In this document: positions 53,451 to 62,066 of the stretch, piece by piece
Position numbering within the stretch: position 1 is the stretch's first letter
How the letters are laid out: every line of letters starts with the position of its first letter
Translations under genes and position numbers: made by a program
The notes under the pieces: generated by a model
What the model was told of the DNA's origin: nothing
What the model saw: only the letters and a program-made list of their open reading frames with translations
Database searches by the model: none
Source of the DNA: Methanosarcina thermophila TM-1
GTDB lineage: Archaea > Halobacteriota > Methanosarcinia > Methanosarcinales > Methanosarcinaceae
Direction: 5' to 3'
Assembly (NCBI RefSeq): GCF_000969885.1
Contig: NZ_CP009501.1
Location: 2,246,908-2,310,907 of the forward strand
Length of the DNA: 64,000 nt

Positions 53451-56144
53451 TTAATAGAGATTTTTTATTGCACTTTCAATCCGTTCCCTGAAGTTTCCAT
53501 TTCTTATCCTTTTCCAGGCTTCGGGAAAGGTGTTAAGTAATGTTTGGAGTTCTTCCTCCCTGTACGCTAGATAGGCTTCTATTCCTTCTGCCCCTGCAAG
53601 AAACTTTTTTTTTCCTGAATTTTTTTCATTCTCGACAGGGCCCCATTCCCCGGTTCTCAGGTAAGAGCTCAGCAGATCAACTGCAATCACCGCATCGTGC
53701 AGATTTCCAAGGTGATCCTGAAAAGCTTTAAGCTCCTTAATCAGGTCTTTTATATCTTCCCCAAGTACGCTCTCAAAAAATTCGAGAGTATAACGCATTT
53801 CCTTGGCTGCAATCCTGAGCCTGTGCAGGCGTTCAACAGGAAGATAAGGTCCCTCTACCCATTCGGAGTAAGCATTGATATCTGCTAAACGTGCATAAAG
53901 GATAGACGGAAGAACATCTTTTACCCTGTGTGGCAAAGCGTCATGTTTTTCGTTAGTTGCAGGACGGATCAAGCTCTCTGGGGAGGCAAGTGCATCCGAA
54001 AACTCCTTCTTGAAAGTCCGGTATTTTTCTCTTTCAAGATAATCAAGCATATTTTTCCTGGCTTTTTCTCGCTCGTCGGCAAGCACTGCAAAAAGCGGGT
54101 CCAGATCATGCTCATGTCCAGGAGGAAGGGTTTTCAGGTATTCTTCGGTTTTTTCGCGGAAAACGTCGAGATCCCTGACCTTTCCAAGTGAACTAAGGGT
54201 TCTTCTGAGTCCTTTGAGGTGAGGTTCAAACTGTCTGGAATCAAGATAAGTCTCAAAAACCTTTGCTGCCGCTCTCATTCTGCGGACTGCGACCCTCATG
54301 TTGTGTAGTTCTTCAATGTCTTTTCCTTTTATAGTTCCTCTCTCATAGGATAGCATGCTGGAAAATTGATTATAAAGTATCCTGCAGGCAAGCCCTGCCA
54401 TAGAGTCAGCAGGTTTGACAGTTATCTCTGCAAGTGCTCTGCACTTTCTCTTTTCTTGTTTCTTTTCTTTTTCAGCTTTTCTTCCTTCTGTTTTTCTCTC
54501 TTCTAGCTCTTTCTCTTCTCTGGGCTGCTCCTTTTCTGTCTTTTTCTTTTCTCTGGATTGATTTTTCTCTGTTTTTTTCTCCTTTCCAGCCGGTTTCTTT
54601 GTTCCTATTTCCTTTGCTTCGGATTTGTTTTCGTCCAGGGGTTCTTCTTCCTCAGTAACCTGAGAAAATATAATTTTGCTTCCGTAGAGAAATTTCCAGA
54701 GCTTACTTCTCGCCTCAAACTTTTTTGCAGCTTTTTCAGTTATAGTTCCTGTTATTTCTATTTCAAGAGCGTCTTTAAGCTGCCTTGTCTTTATAGGTCG
54801 GGCATCGGAAGCTTCGAGAAGGGCTGCAATTGACATAATGGCTGCAAGCACCAGGGCTTTACTTTGGAAATCGGGGGGCAGCTTCGTATGGAAACTTTTA
54901 AAGACTGAGCTTAGATCTTTTTCGTTTAAACACGAATCCTGAATTTCAGCGATCAGGGCGAGCATCAAATTCTCGTGGAGCCTGAGTCCCTTTATGGAGT
55001 GAGTCATGAAGATTTCTCTATTTATACGGGCGCTCTCTTCAGGGAAGATTGAGTTACCCGCATCCTTCAGGAGAGCTGCAATCCCGAGGAGCTTTCTCTC
55101 CTCCTGTCCAAGTCCGTGGCATAAAAGCAGTTCATCAAAAAGTGTAAGAGCGTATTCCCTGGTTTTTTCTGCCCTGATTTTATTTATCCCATAATACTCA
55201 AGCAGGCTTTCAGTGTCCCATTGCTTAAATTCTATTGCTTCCTTTTCATTTCTCAAAACAAAGTTTTTCCCGGATTGGAGATGGAACTCACGGTCTTTTT
55301 CTTTATATGTGGCAAAAGGAAAAATAGAAAGCCTTTTTTCTTTAAATTCTGAGTGCAAGGCTTTGATTTCACCTTTAGAGACATTTAGAAGCCTGCTGAG
55401 CTCCTCGCAGGTCTGCCCCCGGTCGAGTCCTGCTAAAATTTGAGCCTGTTTTCCATATACATTTTTCTGATCTGCAAGCTGTGAGCAAAAAGCCCTTTCT
55501 CTCAAACTAAGCAAGGTTTTCTCAGGAAGTTTTTCCATGAAAAGAAAGGCTCTCTCGAACTTGGAAAAAGGGCTTTCTGTCAGGTTATAGTGCTTGAGCA
55601 GGAAATTCCGTATATTCTCAAGATCCTCAGAGTTTCCTTCGCTTTTAAGTTCGACTTCAAATTCATTATAATATTTTTCTCTGCCTCCACTTCTCAGGTT
55701 TACCCTATCCAGGTAAGCTTCTGCTACAAACCTATTCCTTATTTTTATCTGGCGTGTAATCCTTTTCTGTTTGAGGGACAGAAGTGGAAAAAGCTCAAGT
55801 CCGGCTGTAAGCTCCAGAACCATATTTCTGATACGGAAATCAGGACATTCGATCACGGATTTCCCCTCAGGTAGGAAACTTACATACTCCTCTCGCCTGT
55901 GAGTCCCACTTTCAAAACCTCCCAGACTTTTAATAGTTACCCAGCTTCCATCTTCTCCAAATGTTTTTCTGACCCGCAGATAATAACCTGAAGCCATAAT
56001 AGCCCGATTTTCAGTATCAAAAAAAATGTCCTCGTTTAACTGGATTTTTGGCTCAGAGAGGGTGTATGAAGCAAGCTCAGAGAGGCTTTCTAGAGCCTGA
56101 AAATCCGCTTCTTCAGTTACCAGAAACTTCGACTCTATCTCCAT
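53451..56144 (-). CDS. CYTH - HD-like - CHAD fusion protein
   Basis: 897 residues. CYTH domain at ~1-210 with the ExExK start (MEIESKF) and internal acidic/basic strands (YYLRVRKT, WVTIKSL, FEVELKSEG), the triphosphate tunnel fold. Residues ~225-285 look helix-turn-helix-like (CEELSRLLNVSKGEIKALH). Residues ~310-500 resemble the HD-type domain of Ppx, but the HD pair is lost (LLKDAGN). A Lys/Glu-rich linker (~505-585) leads to CHAD (~590-890) with ELHNMRVAVRRMRAAAKVFE and LHRLRIAAKEMRYTLEFFE, the His/Arg/Lys helices that bind polyphosphate. Likely a polyphosphate-bound triphosphatase or scaffold; converges on ppx. Confidence 0.85.
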   Translation of the reverse strand: MEIESKFLVTEEADFQALESLSELASYTLSEPKIQLNEDIFFDTENRAIMASGYYLRVRKTFGEDGSWVTIKSLGGFESGTHRREEYVSFLPEGKSVIECPDFRIRNMVLELTAGLELFPLLSLKQKRITRQIKIRNRFVAEAYLDRVNLRSGGREKYYNEFEVELKSEGNSEDLENIRNFLLKHYNLTESPFSKFERAFLFMEKLPEKTLLSLRERAFCSQLADQKNVYGKQAQILAGLDRGQTCEELSRLLNVSKGEIKALHSEFKEKRLSIFPFATYKEKDREFHLQSGKNFVLRNEKEAIEFKQWDTESLLEYYGINKIRAEKTREYALTLFDELLLCHGLGQEERKLLGIAALLKDAGNSIFPEESARINREIFMTHSIKGLRLHENLMLALIAEIQDSCLNEKDLSSVFKSFHTKLPPDFQSKALVLAAIMSIAALLEASDARPIKTRQLKDALEIEITGTITEKAAKKFEARSKLWKFLYGSKIIFSQVTEEEEPLDENKSEAKEIGTKKPAGKEKKTEKNQSREKKKTEKEQPREEKELEERKTEGRKAEKEKKQEKRKCRALAEITVKPADSMAGLACRILYNQFSSMLSYERGTIKGKDIEELHNMRVAVRRMRAAAKVFETYLDSRQFEPHLKGLRRTLSSLGKVRDLDVFREKTEEYLKTLPPGHEHDLDPLFAVLADEREKARKNMLDYLEREKYRTFKKEFSDALASPESLIRPATNEKHDALPHRVKDVLPSILYARLADINAYSEWVEGPYLPVERLHRLRIAAKEMRYTLEFFESVLGEDIKDLIKELKAFQDHLGNLHDAVIAVDLLSSYLRTGEWGPVENEKNSGKKKFLAGAEGIEAYLAYREEELQTLLNTFPEAWKRIRNGNFRERIESAIKNLY

Positions 56145-57173
56145 ACTTATTCTCTTCCCCCCGAGATGCCGCCCGAGTCCTGATCCAAGGGAATGGTTAT
56201 TTTTTTATGAAATATTGAGTTAATTTCTAAAACTGTTTATACCTCGAATTCCGTTCAGGGAGGACGAAACCCTTTTGTGAGGAATTAACTTAATCTCTTC
56301 AACCGCTGGTATTTTTCTTTATCTATAGAGTTAAGATTAAATTGATATATAGACATATGTTTAAAAACTGCGATATTTTGGTTAAGATATTATATATCTC
56401 AGCTTCTATATAGTTATTTTTAAGCTATTTTTCTGATTTTATTTTTAAGTTATTTTTTGATTTTTTTAGGTTATTTTTTGATTTTCTTGGATTATTTTTT
56501 GATTTTTTTGAATTATTTTTTCGTTTATTTCCTGTAATAACTGCTCAAAATCCTCGTAAACAAATCTAGTGTTATTCCTTTTATCTGCTGGAAGTAATTA
56601 ATTCACGGTATTTTCTGTTGATAACCTCTAGTTGATTCTGCGGTTCAGTGGCTGTAATGAATGAAAATTCAAAAAAGCTAAACGTAGTAAAGCATATTTA
56701 TTAAAAATTTAAAAATGGCTATATATTTATCAACGCTTAAGCTTCTAAAGAGTAAATTAGCTCGTAATTAACTTCATTATCTTGATTAAATAAAGCCAAA
56801 ATATAATAAAGTCAAAATATATCAAATCAAATTAGAACATTTAAAGTCCTTACTAGAATTATTGCGTTTAAAATTAGTAGGGATTCAGCAGTCCATAATT
56901 GAGAATTATCTTATTAAAATCTATAAAATATCCATGTGAAGCGCAGCCAGTGGAAATTGTTGAGAGATAATCGTTACTGAAAAAAAGAATTTTTAGATTT
57001 GTATGCTGGCGTAAGTGATGATAAACTGGATTTAAAAATAGTGGATCTAGATGAAAATGAATGTTCAAAAATCGTACGTTCCCAGACTGGAGGTCGATAA
57101 AAATAGGTGGGTTGATAAAAGCTGAACTAAATCCACACGGTATCTGGTATGATAGCGAAGTGAGGCAGATAAT
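56145..57173. other. 1-kb gene-poor AT-rich region
   Basis: Contains a T-rich tandem array (~56425-56530) of RTTATTTTTTGATTTT-like units, about five copies. A frame at 56981-57100 (FLDLYAGVSDDKLDLKIVDL and on) looks protein-like but has no start codon, so it may be a gene remnant. No RNA gene recognised. Confidence 0.5.
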
Positions 57174-57904
57174 ATGATAAGTAAGGAGTGCGCAAAAATA
57201 TATGCAAATGTATACAGCGCATACATCTATGTAAAATTAAAAACCCTTGGACCTATAGTGGTTGCGAGTACAAAACTAGGGATCTCAAATCACGGATTTG
57301 ATTGCCCTGTGTGTGGGTACAGCGGTCCCTTTTTAAATATCCGAAGGAAAAACGCATCCTGCCCACAATGTGGTTCTGCTGAAAGACATCGCCTTCAATT
57401 TCTTGTGATTCAAAAATTGCAGAAAAAATATGATTTTTCAAAGATGGCTATGCTGCATGTGGCTCCTGAAGAATGTTTCTATAAATTGTTCAAAAAACTA
57501 TTTGCAAAATATACAACAATTGATATAGAAAGAAAAATATAGATTATCAAGCAGATCTTTGCGACCTTCCATTTAAAGATAGTTCTTATGACTGTGTTTT
57601 TGCCTCTCATGTACTTGAACATATAAAAGAAGATAGAAAAGCCATTTCTGAGATAAGGAGGGTGTTGAAGCCTGGTGGTTTTGCTATTCTCCCTGTCCCA
57701 GTAACAGTACAAAGAACAATTGAATATCCAGAGCCAAATCCATATGAAGAGTATCATGTAAGGGCGCCAGGGTTGGATTACTCAGATAGGTATTTAGAAT
57801 ATTTTTCGCGTTTGAAAACGTGGAGTTCTGATGACTTCTCAAAGAAATATCAACTATATGCTGGAGAAAAACTTGTTGAGTATACCCCAGTTTGTTTCGT
57901 CTAA
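57174..57904 (+). pseudogene. class I SAM-dependent methyltransferase, frameshifted
   Basis: The first frame (57174-57542) has a zinc-ribbon-like CPVCGYSGPF...CPQCGSAERHR and the SAM-fold start MAMLHVAPEECFYK, ending in TTIDIERKI and a stop. The second frame from 57542 continues DYQADLCDLPFKDSSYDCVF, then ASHVLEHIKEDRKAISEIRR and VLKPGGFAILPVPV, the core of a methyltransferase type 11 domain. Adding one A to the A5 run at 57533-57537 would join them (ERKNIDYQADL). Either a recent inactivating frameshift or a sequencing slip in a homopolymer. It stands alone; such genes usually sit in surface-glycan loci. Confidence 0.75.
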
Positions 57905-58172
57905 AGTGATTGAGTTTTTACGACGGAAGAATGGAGAAGGTACATTCCCTTCTTAAACAGCCTGTGCAGACCAGTAAACAGTCGTATCAAATGTTTAAGT
58001 GATCCATAAGTTTTTATTTCCTGTCCCTTTGATTCATTAAGCTTTGTTCCAGCTAAAAACGCTTTCATAGCCCTGCGCATTTAACATTCTTAACTTTATT
58101 ACCAAACTTTCAATATCACTAAGCTTTTCAACTATTAGATAACAGATTAACTAAACTATGGAGTAACTTCCC

Positions 58173-59294
58173 TTGACAGGTAATGATATACTACTCTGGG
58201 ATGAAACCCTATTTAAAGACCCCTCTGTGCTTGAGCCTGATTATCTTCCTGATTATTTTCCTCATAGGGAATCCCAGTTGAATGCGCTCAAATTCGCGCT
58301 CAAGCCAGCCCTGCGCGGTATGCGACCTTTGAATTGTTTGCTTGTAGGTCCTCCCGGAACAGGAAAAACCAGTGCGGTTATGAAGATATTCAGGGAAGTT
58401 GAAGCCCATGCACCTGGTGTCGTTACCGTTAAAGTCAACTGTCAGATTGATTCCACGCGTTTTGCAGTAATATCCAGAATTTACAGGAAGCTTTTTGGGA
58501 TTTCTCCTCCCAACTCGGGGGTTGCATTCAGGAAGATCTTTGAAACCGTTGTTAATTTCCTTGTTTCTTCAGAAAAAGTTCTGCTTGTTGCTCTGGACGA
58601 CCTCAACTATCTCTGCTATGAAGGGCATGCCAATGAAGTGATGTACTCGCTTTTAAGGGCACATGAACAGTACCCTGGAGCGAAGATAGGAGTAATCGGG
58701 ATTGTAAATGACGCCTCGGATCTTTACTGCCTGGATTCCAGGGTTAATTCGGTTTTCCTGCCTGAAGATATTCCTTTTCCGAGATATGGAAGTGGTGAGA
58801 TTCTTGATATTCTAAAAGATCGCGTAAAGTACGGCTTTTATCCCAGGGTAATTTCTGACGAGCTGCTGGAACTTATTGTCTCGTATGTAGAAAGGACTGG
58901 AGACCTCAGGGTTGGAATCGACCTTCTCAAACGTTCTGGTTTTAATGCTGAGCGCAGAGGAAGTCGCACAATCTCTTCTGAAGATGTGGAAAAAGCTTAC
59001 GAAGCATCCAAGCTGCTCCATCTCTGCAGGGGTATAAGCCTCTTGTCTGATCCCGAAAAGCGTCTGCTCGAATTAGTAGCAAGAAAAGGAGAAATCCAGG
59101 CAGGTGAGCTTTACAAAGCTTTCCGTGAATTAACGCAGCTAGGATACACACGTTTTTATGGAATTGTCAACAAACTTCAGGCGCTTAATTACATAGATGC
59201 GGATTTTACAGGCAAGGGACAGAGAGGCAGGACAAGAATTATAAAAACAAAATTCGAAACTGAGGATGTTCTTAATTGCCTTGAAAAAAAGTGA
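58173..59294 (+). CDS. cdc6: Orc1/Cdc6-type replication initiation protein
   Basis: 373-residue AAA+ initiator. Walker A GPPGTGKTSAVMK (~60), Walker B LLVALDDLNYL (~140), sensor-1-like GIVNDASDLYCLD, sensor-2 in GDLRVGIDLLKRSGFNAE (~255), and a C-terminal winged helix (~300-365). It is of the second (Cdc6-2-like) archaeal type, whose origin role is less clear than Orc1-1. The start is TTG at 58173. The 268-base upstream spacer shows no clear origin recognition box pair, so I do not call an origin here. Confidence 0.88.
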   Translation: MTGNDILLWDETLFKDPSVLEPDYLPDYFPHRESQLNALKFALKPALRGMRPLNCLLVGPPGTGKTSAVMKIFREVEAHAPGVVTVKVNCQIDSTRFAVISRIYRKLFGISPPNSGVAFRKIFETVVNFLVSSEKVLLVALDDLNYLCYEGHANEVMYSLLRAHEQYPGAKIGVIGIVNDASDLYCLDSRVNSVFLPEDIPFPRYGSGEILDILKDRVKYGFYPRVISDELLELIVSYVERTGDLRVGIDLLKRSGFNAERRGSRTISSEDVEKAYEASKLLHLCRGISLLSDPEKRLLELVARKGEIQAGELYKAFRELTQLGYTRFYGIVNKLQALNYIDADFTGKGQRGRTRIIKTKFETEDVLNCLEKK

Positions 59295-59323
59295 GAGCGG
59301 AATTTGAATAAAAACCTCTGGAT

Positions 59324-59413
59324 CTCAGAAATTAAAATGCCTGAAAAGAGGGGAGATTCACATGGGCTTTGATGAGAAGCCAGAAAAGAGTTTTTCAGAC
59401 TTTAATTTCTGAG
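59324..59413. ncRNA. long imperfect hairpin downstream of cdc6
   Basis: CTCAGAAATTAAA (59324-59336) pairs perfectly with TTTAATTTCTGAG (59401-59413). Inside, CTGAAAA (from 59341) can pair with TTTTCAG (to ~59397), and GGCTT/AAGCC forms an inner hairpin around TGATGAG. The nested ~90-base stem is more than a terminator needs; it could be a stable RNA or a processed mRNA end. Confidence 0.4.
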
Positions 59414-59427
59414 GGTTAAAAGGAGGA

Positions 59428-59453
59428 CACGGCATGAAAACCGTGCCTTTTTC
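59428..59453. terminator. hairpin between cdc6 and thermosome genes
   Basis: CACGG (59428-59432) pairs with CCGTG (59441-59445), loop CATGAAAA, followed by CCTTTTTCC on the plus strand. Suits termination of cdc6 transcription and separates convergent genes. Confidence 0.5.
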
Positions 59454-59492
59454 CTGTTTATCCCTAATTGTTTTATGATTTATTTTTCAGGA

Positions 59493-61154
59493 TTACATCA
59501 TTGGAGGCATTCCGCCCATTCCACCTTGCCCGCCTGGCATTCCACCTTGCCCGCCTGGCATTCCACCTTCTTCTGGGCCTGGGGTTGTACGGGTGGAAGC
59601 TATGACATCATCGATCCTGAGGATCATAACAGCAGACTCGGTAGCTGCATTGATAACCTGGGTCTTGACTCTGAGAGGTTCAACTACGAAGTCTTTCCAC
59701 ATGTCAACGACTTTTCCTTCAAAAACGTTGAGTCCTGCGGTTTTTAAGCCTTTCTCGTGCTGGGAGCGAAGCTCCATAAGCATGTCAATGGGGTCAAGTC
59801 CTGCATTCTCTGCAAGGGTTCTTGGAATGATTTCGAGAGCTTCGGCATAGGCTTTGACTGCAAGCTGCTCTCTACCTTCGAGGGTAGCTGCATATTCCTG
59901 GAGCCTGAGTGCAACCTCAACTTCTGGAGAACCGCCGCCTGCAACGAGCTTTTCGTCCTCGATTGCAACGCCGACAACACGCAGGGCATCCTCAAGAGCG
60001 CTGTCAATACTGTCAACTACATGCTCTGTGCCGCCACGCAGCAGGATGGTTACAGCTTTCGGGTTGTCACAACCTGTGACAAAGGTCATACTGTCGCCGC
60101 CAATCTTCCTCTCTTCCACGAGTTCTGCATATCCGAGGTCTTCGGGAGTGATCTCGTCCAAGTTGGTAATCAGTTTGCCGCCTGTTGCTCTGGCAAGCTT
60201 TTCCATGTCGCTCTTCTTAATTCTGCGTACAGCAAAGATACCTGCTTTTGCAAGGTAGTGCTGGGCAAGCTCTTCAATTCCTTTCTGGCAGAAGACAACA
60301 TTTGCTCCGCTGTCGATAACCTTCTGGACGAGCTTCTTGAGCATCTGCTCTTCCTGATCAAGGAAAGACTGGAGCTGGTCAGGAGAGGTTATGGAGATTT
60401 CTGCATCGACTTCGGTGTCCTTGATTTCGATTGCGGTATTGAGAAGAAGGATTTTTGCGTCCTTGACTTTTTCAGGCATGTTGGGGTGAATTCTCTCCTT
60501 ATCAATAATCATTCCCCGGATAAGCTCGGAATCCTCTACCCTGCCGCCGACCTTCTTCACAACATTGATGTTTTCCTTGTCAACGGTTACTTTTCCGTTT
60601 GTGTCCACAACGCTTGTAACGGCATCTACGGCAATCTCGGAGAGGAGTCTCTTGGAGGATTCTGCACCCTTTCCAGTCATTGCGGTTTCAGCGATGCTGA
60701 TTAAAAGGTCCCGGTTAGACATCTCTACTGTCATTGCCAGGGAGTTCAGGACTTCTACGGCTTTATCTGCTGCAAGCCTGTACCCTGAGGCGATGATTGT
60801 TGGGTGAATTTCCTGCTCGATTAAATCTTCAGCTTTGGTTAAGAGCTGGCCTGCGACCACAGCTGCACTGGTAGTGCCGTCTCCGACTTCTTCATCCTGG
60901 GTCTTTGCTACTTCAACTACCATCTTTGCTGCAGGGTGTTCAATGTCCATCTCTTTGAGAATGGATGCCCCATCGTTTGTAATAATCACATCACCCATGG
61001 AGTCCACGAGCATCTTATCCATGCCTTTTGGTCCAAGGGTTGTTCTAACGGCTTCGGCTACTGCCTTTGCAGCCATAATATTGTTACTCTGGGCATCCCT
61101 GCCTCTGGTTCGCTTACTTCCTTCTTTTAAAATGAATATTGGCTGACCTGCCAT
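59493..61154 (-). CDS. ths: thermosome (group II chaperonin) subunit
   Basis: 553-residue ATP-dependent chaperonin subunit. N-terminal [14 protein letters not shown], catalytic [14 protein letters not shown], apical [19 protein letters not shown] segment, and late [15 protein letters not shown] are all conserved. The C-terminus ends in Gly/Met-rich repeats ([20 protein letters not shown]), as in other methanogen thermosomes. ATG follows AATGGAGGATTAAATC. A minus-strand TATA-like GAGTTTATATAGA lies near 61223-61235. Methanosarcina usually has several such genes; which paralog this is cannot be told. Confidence 0.95.
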   Translation of the reverse strand: MAGQPIFILKEGSKRTRGRDAQSNNIMAAKAVAEAVRTTLGPKGMDKMLVDSMGDVIITNDGASILKEMDIEHPAAKMVVEVAKTQDEEVGDGTTSAAVVAGQLLTKAEDLIEQEIHPTIIASGYRLAADKAVEVLNSLAMTVEMSNRDLLISIAETAMTGKGAESSKRLLSEIAVDAVTSVVDTNGKVTVDKENINVVKKVGGRVEDSELIRGMIIDKERIHPNMPEKVKDAKILLLNTAIEIKDTEVDAEISITSPDQLQSFLDQEEQMLKKLVQKVIDSGANVVFCQKGIEELAQHYLAKAGIFAVRRIKKSDMEKLARATGGKLITNLDEITPEDLGYAELVEERKIGGDSMTFVTGCDNPKAVTILLRGGTEHVVDSIDSALEDALRVVGVAIEDEKLVAGGGSPEVEVALRLQEYAATLEGREQLAVKAYAEALEIIPRTLAENAGLDPIDMLMELRSQHEKGLKTAGLNVFEGKVVDMWKDFVVEPLRVKTQVINAATESAVMILRIDDVIASTRTTPGPEEGGMPGGQGGMPGGQGGMGGMPPMM

Positions 61155-61388
61155 GATTTAATCCTCCATTAGTGTGAGTTTGGAATAGCTCTGATTAAAA
61201 TCGCATTTTACATGTTTGTACTTCTATATAAACTCATCCCACTGAAGGCTCTGAATAATATGGATTTTATTTACAGCTTCTTTCAAACAAATGTCAGGAT
61301 AAAACAGTCCCATATTCGGGTTTTTACGGGAAAACAATATCATCACAAAATCTTGGTTTTAAGGGCAGTAGAATGGTTCCATCGCTCC

Positions 61389-62066
61389 CTACTTTCTTGT
61401 TTCGGGAAGTTTAGAAAGAACATCTTCTATTTCGATCGTTTTCTTAAAAGAAAGCCCAAGTGGAACTTCAAAGTCTTCATATCCACTATGCTTTCTTGAG
61501 CCCTTGCACCCGAATGATAAGCCTATGCCCTGCCTGTAGGCAAGTACGGTACAGTCCCCGCAAATAGAGGCTGCACCTATAGTATCCAATACGGTTCTCT
61601 TTCCTTCCGAATAGGCACTCGCCTGAACAATGCGCATAGCTTTTTCAGGCTTAAGAAAAAGAATCATCACATCAAAATTACCTTTATTCAGGGACAGGGG
61701 CTCTATTTTTATAAAGCAAAACTTTTTTTCCAATCTCGGAAGTGATAAAGCTGCATTTTCCGCAGCCTTCCAGTCCTTATATCTTCCGGAGTTCAGATAG
61801 TAAGCAGCAGGACTCTTCTCTGAGAAACCCAGTACATAATCTCCTGGGGGGCATCCCTGCCCAGAGATAAGGAACTCTTCTCCCATACGGGCTTTCTGCA
61901 CAAGTTCGCAAAAAAGAAAGCGGGATTTTTCAGGAGAATTTTCATCTCCTCCTGTTTCAAAAGTTACACACACAGGTTCGCCGGTTTCCATCAACCGGCT
62001 GAGCTCAGGATATCTCGAGAAGGGGCTTTTTCGGGTTTGCATGCGCTTGCTCCTTTTTTCTGGCAT
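61389..62066 (-). CDS. DUF169-family protein
   Basis: 225 residues. The core matches DUF169: YPELSRLMETGEPVCVTFETGG, FCELVQKARMGEEFLISGQGCPPGDYVLGF, and GAASICGDCTVLAYRQGIGLSFGCKGSRKHS. Conserved Cys in ISGQGCPPG and the CGDC/GCKGS segment suggest metal or cluster binding, but the function of the family is unknown. It starts directly after the sepS stop, so the two are co-transcribed and perhaps linked in function. The C-terminal KKTIEIEDVLSKLPETR is short and polar. Confidence 0.8.
   Translation of the reverse strand: MPEKRSKRMQTRKSPFSRYPELSRLMETGEPVCVTFETGGDENSPEKSRFLFCELVQKARMGEEFLISGQGCPPGDYVLGFSEKSPAAYYLNSGRYKDWKAAENAALSLPRLEKKFCFIKIEPLSLNKGNFDVMILFLKPEKAMRIVQASAYSEGKRTVLDTIGAASICGDCTVLAYRQGIGLSFGCKGSRKHSGYEDFEVPLGLSFKKTIEIEDVLSKLPETRK

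Noticed and set aside
53540-54833. Several plus-strand frames opposite the CYTH-CHAD gene
   Set aside because: Phe/Leu/Ser-rich mirror of the Lys/Glu-rich linker and other codons of the real gene.
56874-57068. 64-codon minus-strand frame upstream of the broken methyltransferase
   Set aside because: AT-driven composition, no ribosome binding site, no motif; the plus strand here looks more like a gene remnant.
57905-58172. Replication origin next to cdc6
   Set aside because: No repeated origin-recognition-box-like motif or clear unwinding element was found; cdc6 alone is not enough.
59757-60704. 315-codon plus-strand frame antisense to the thermosome gene
   Set aside because: Shadow of a highly conserved gene; Cys/Phe/Leu-rich composition typical of antisense frames.
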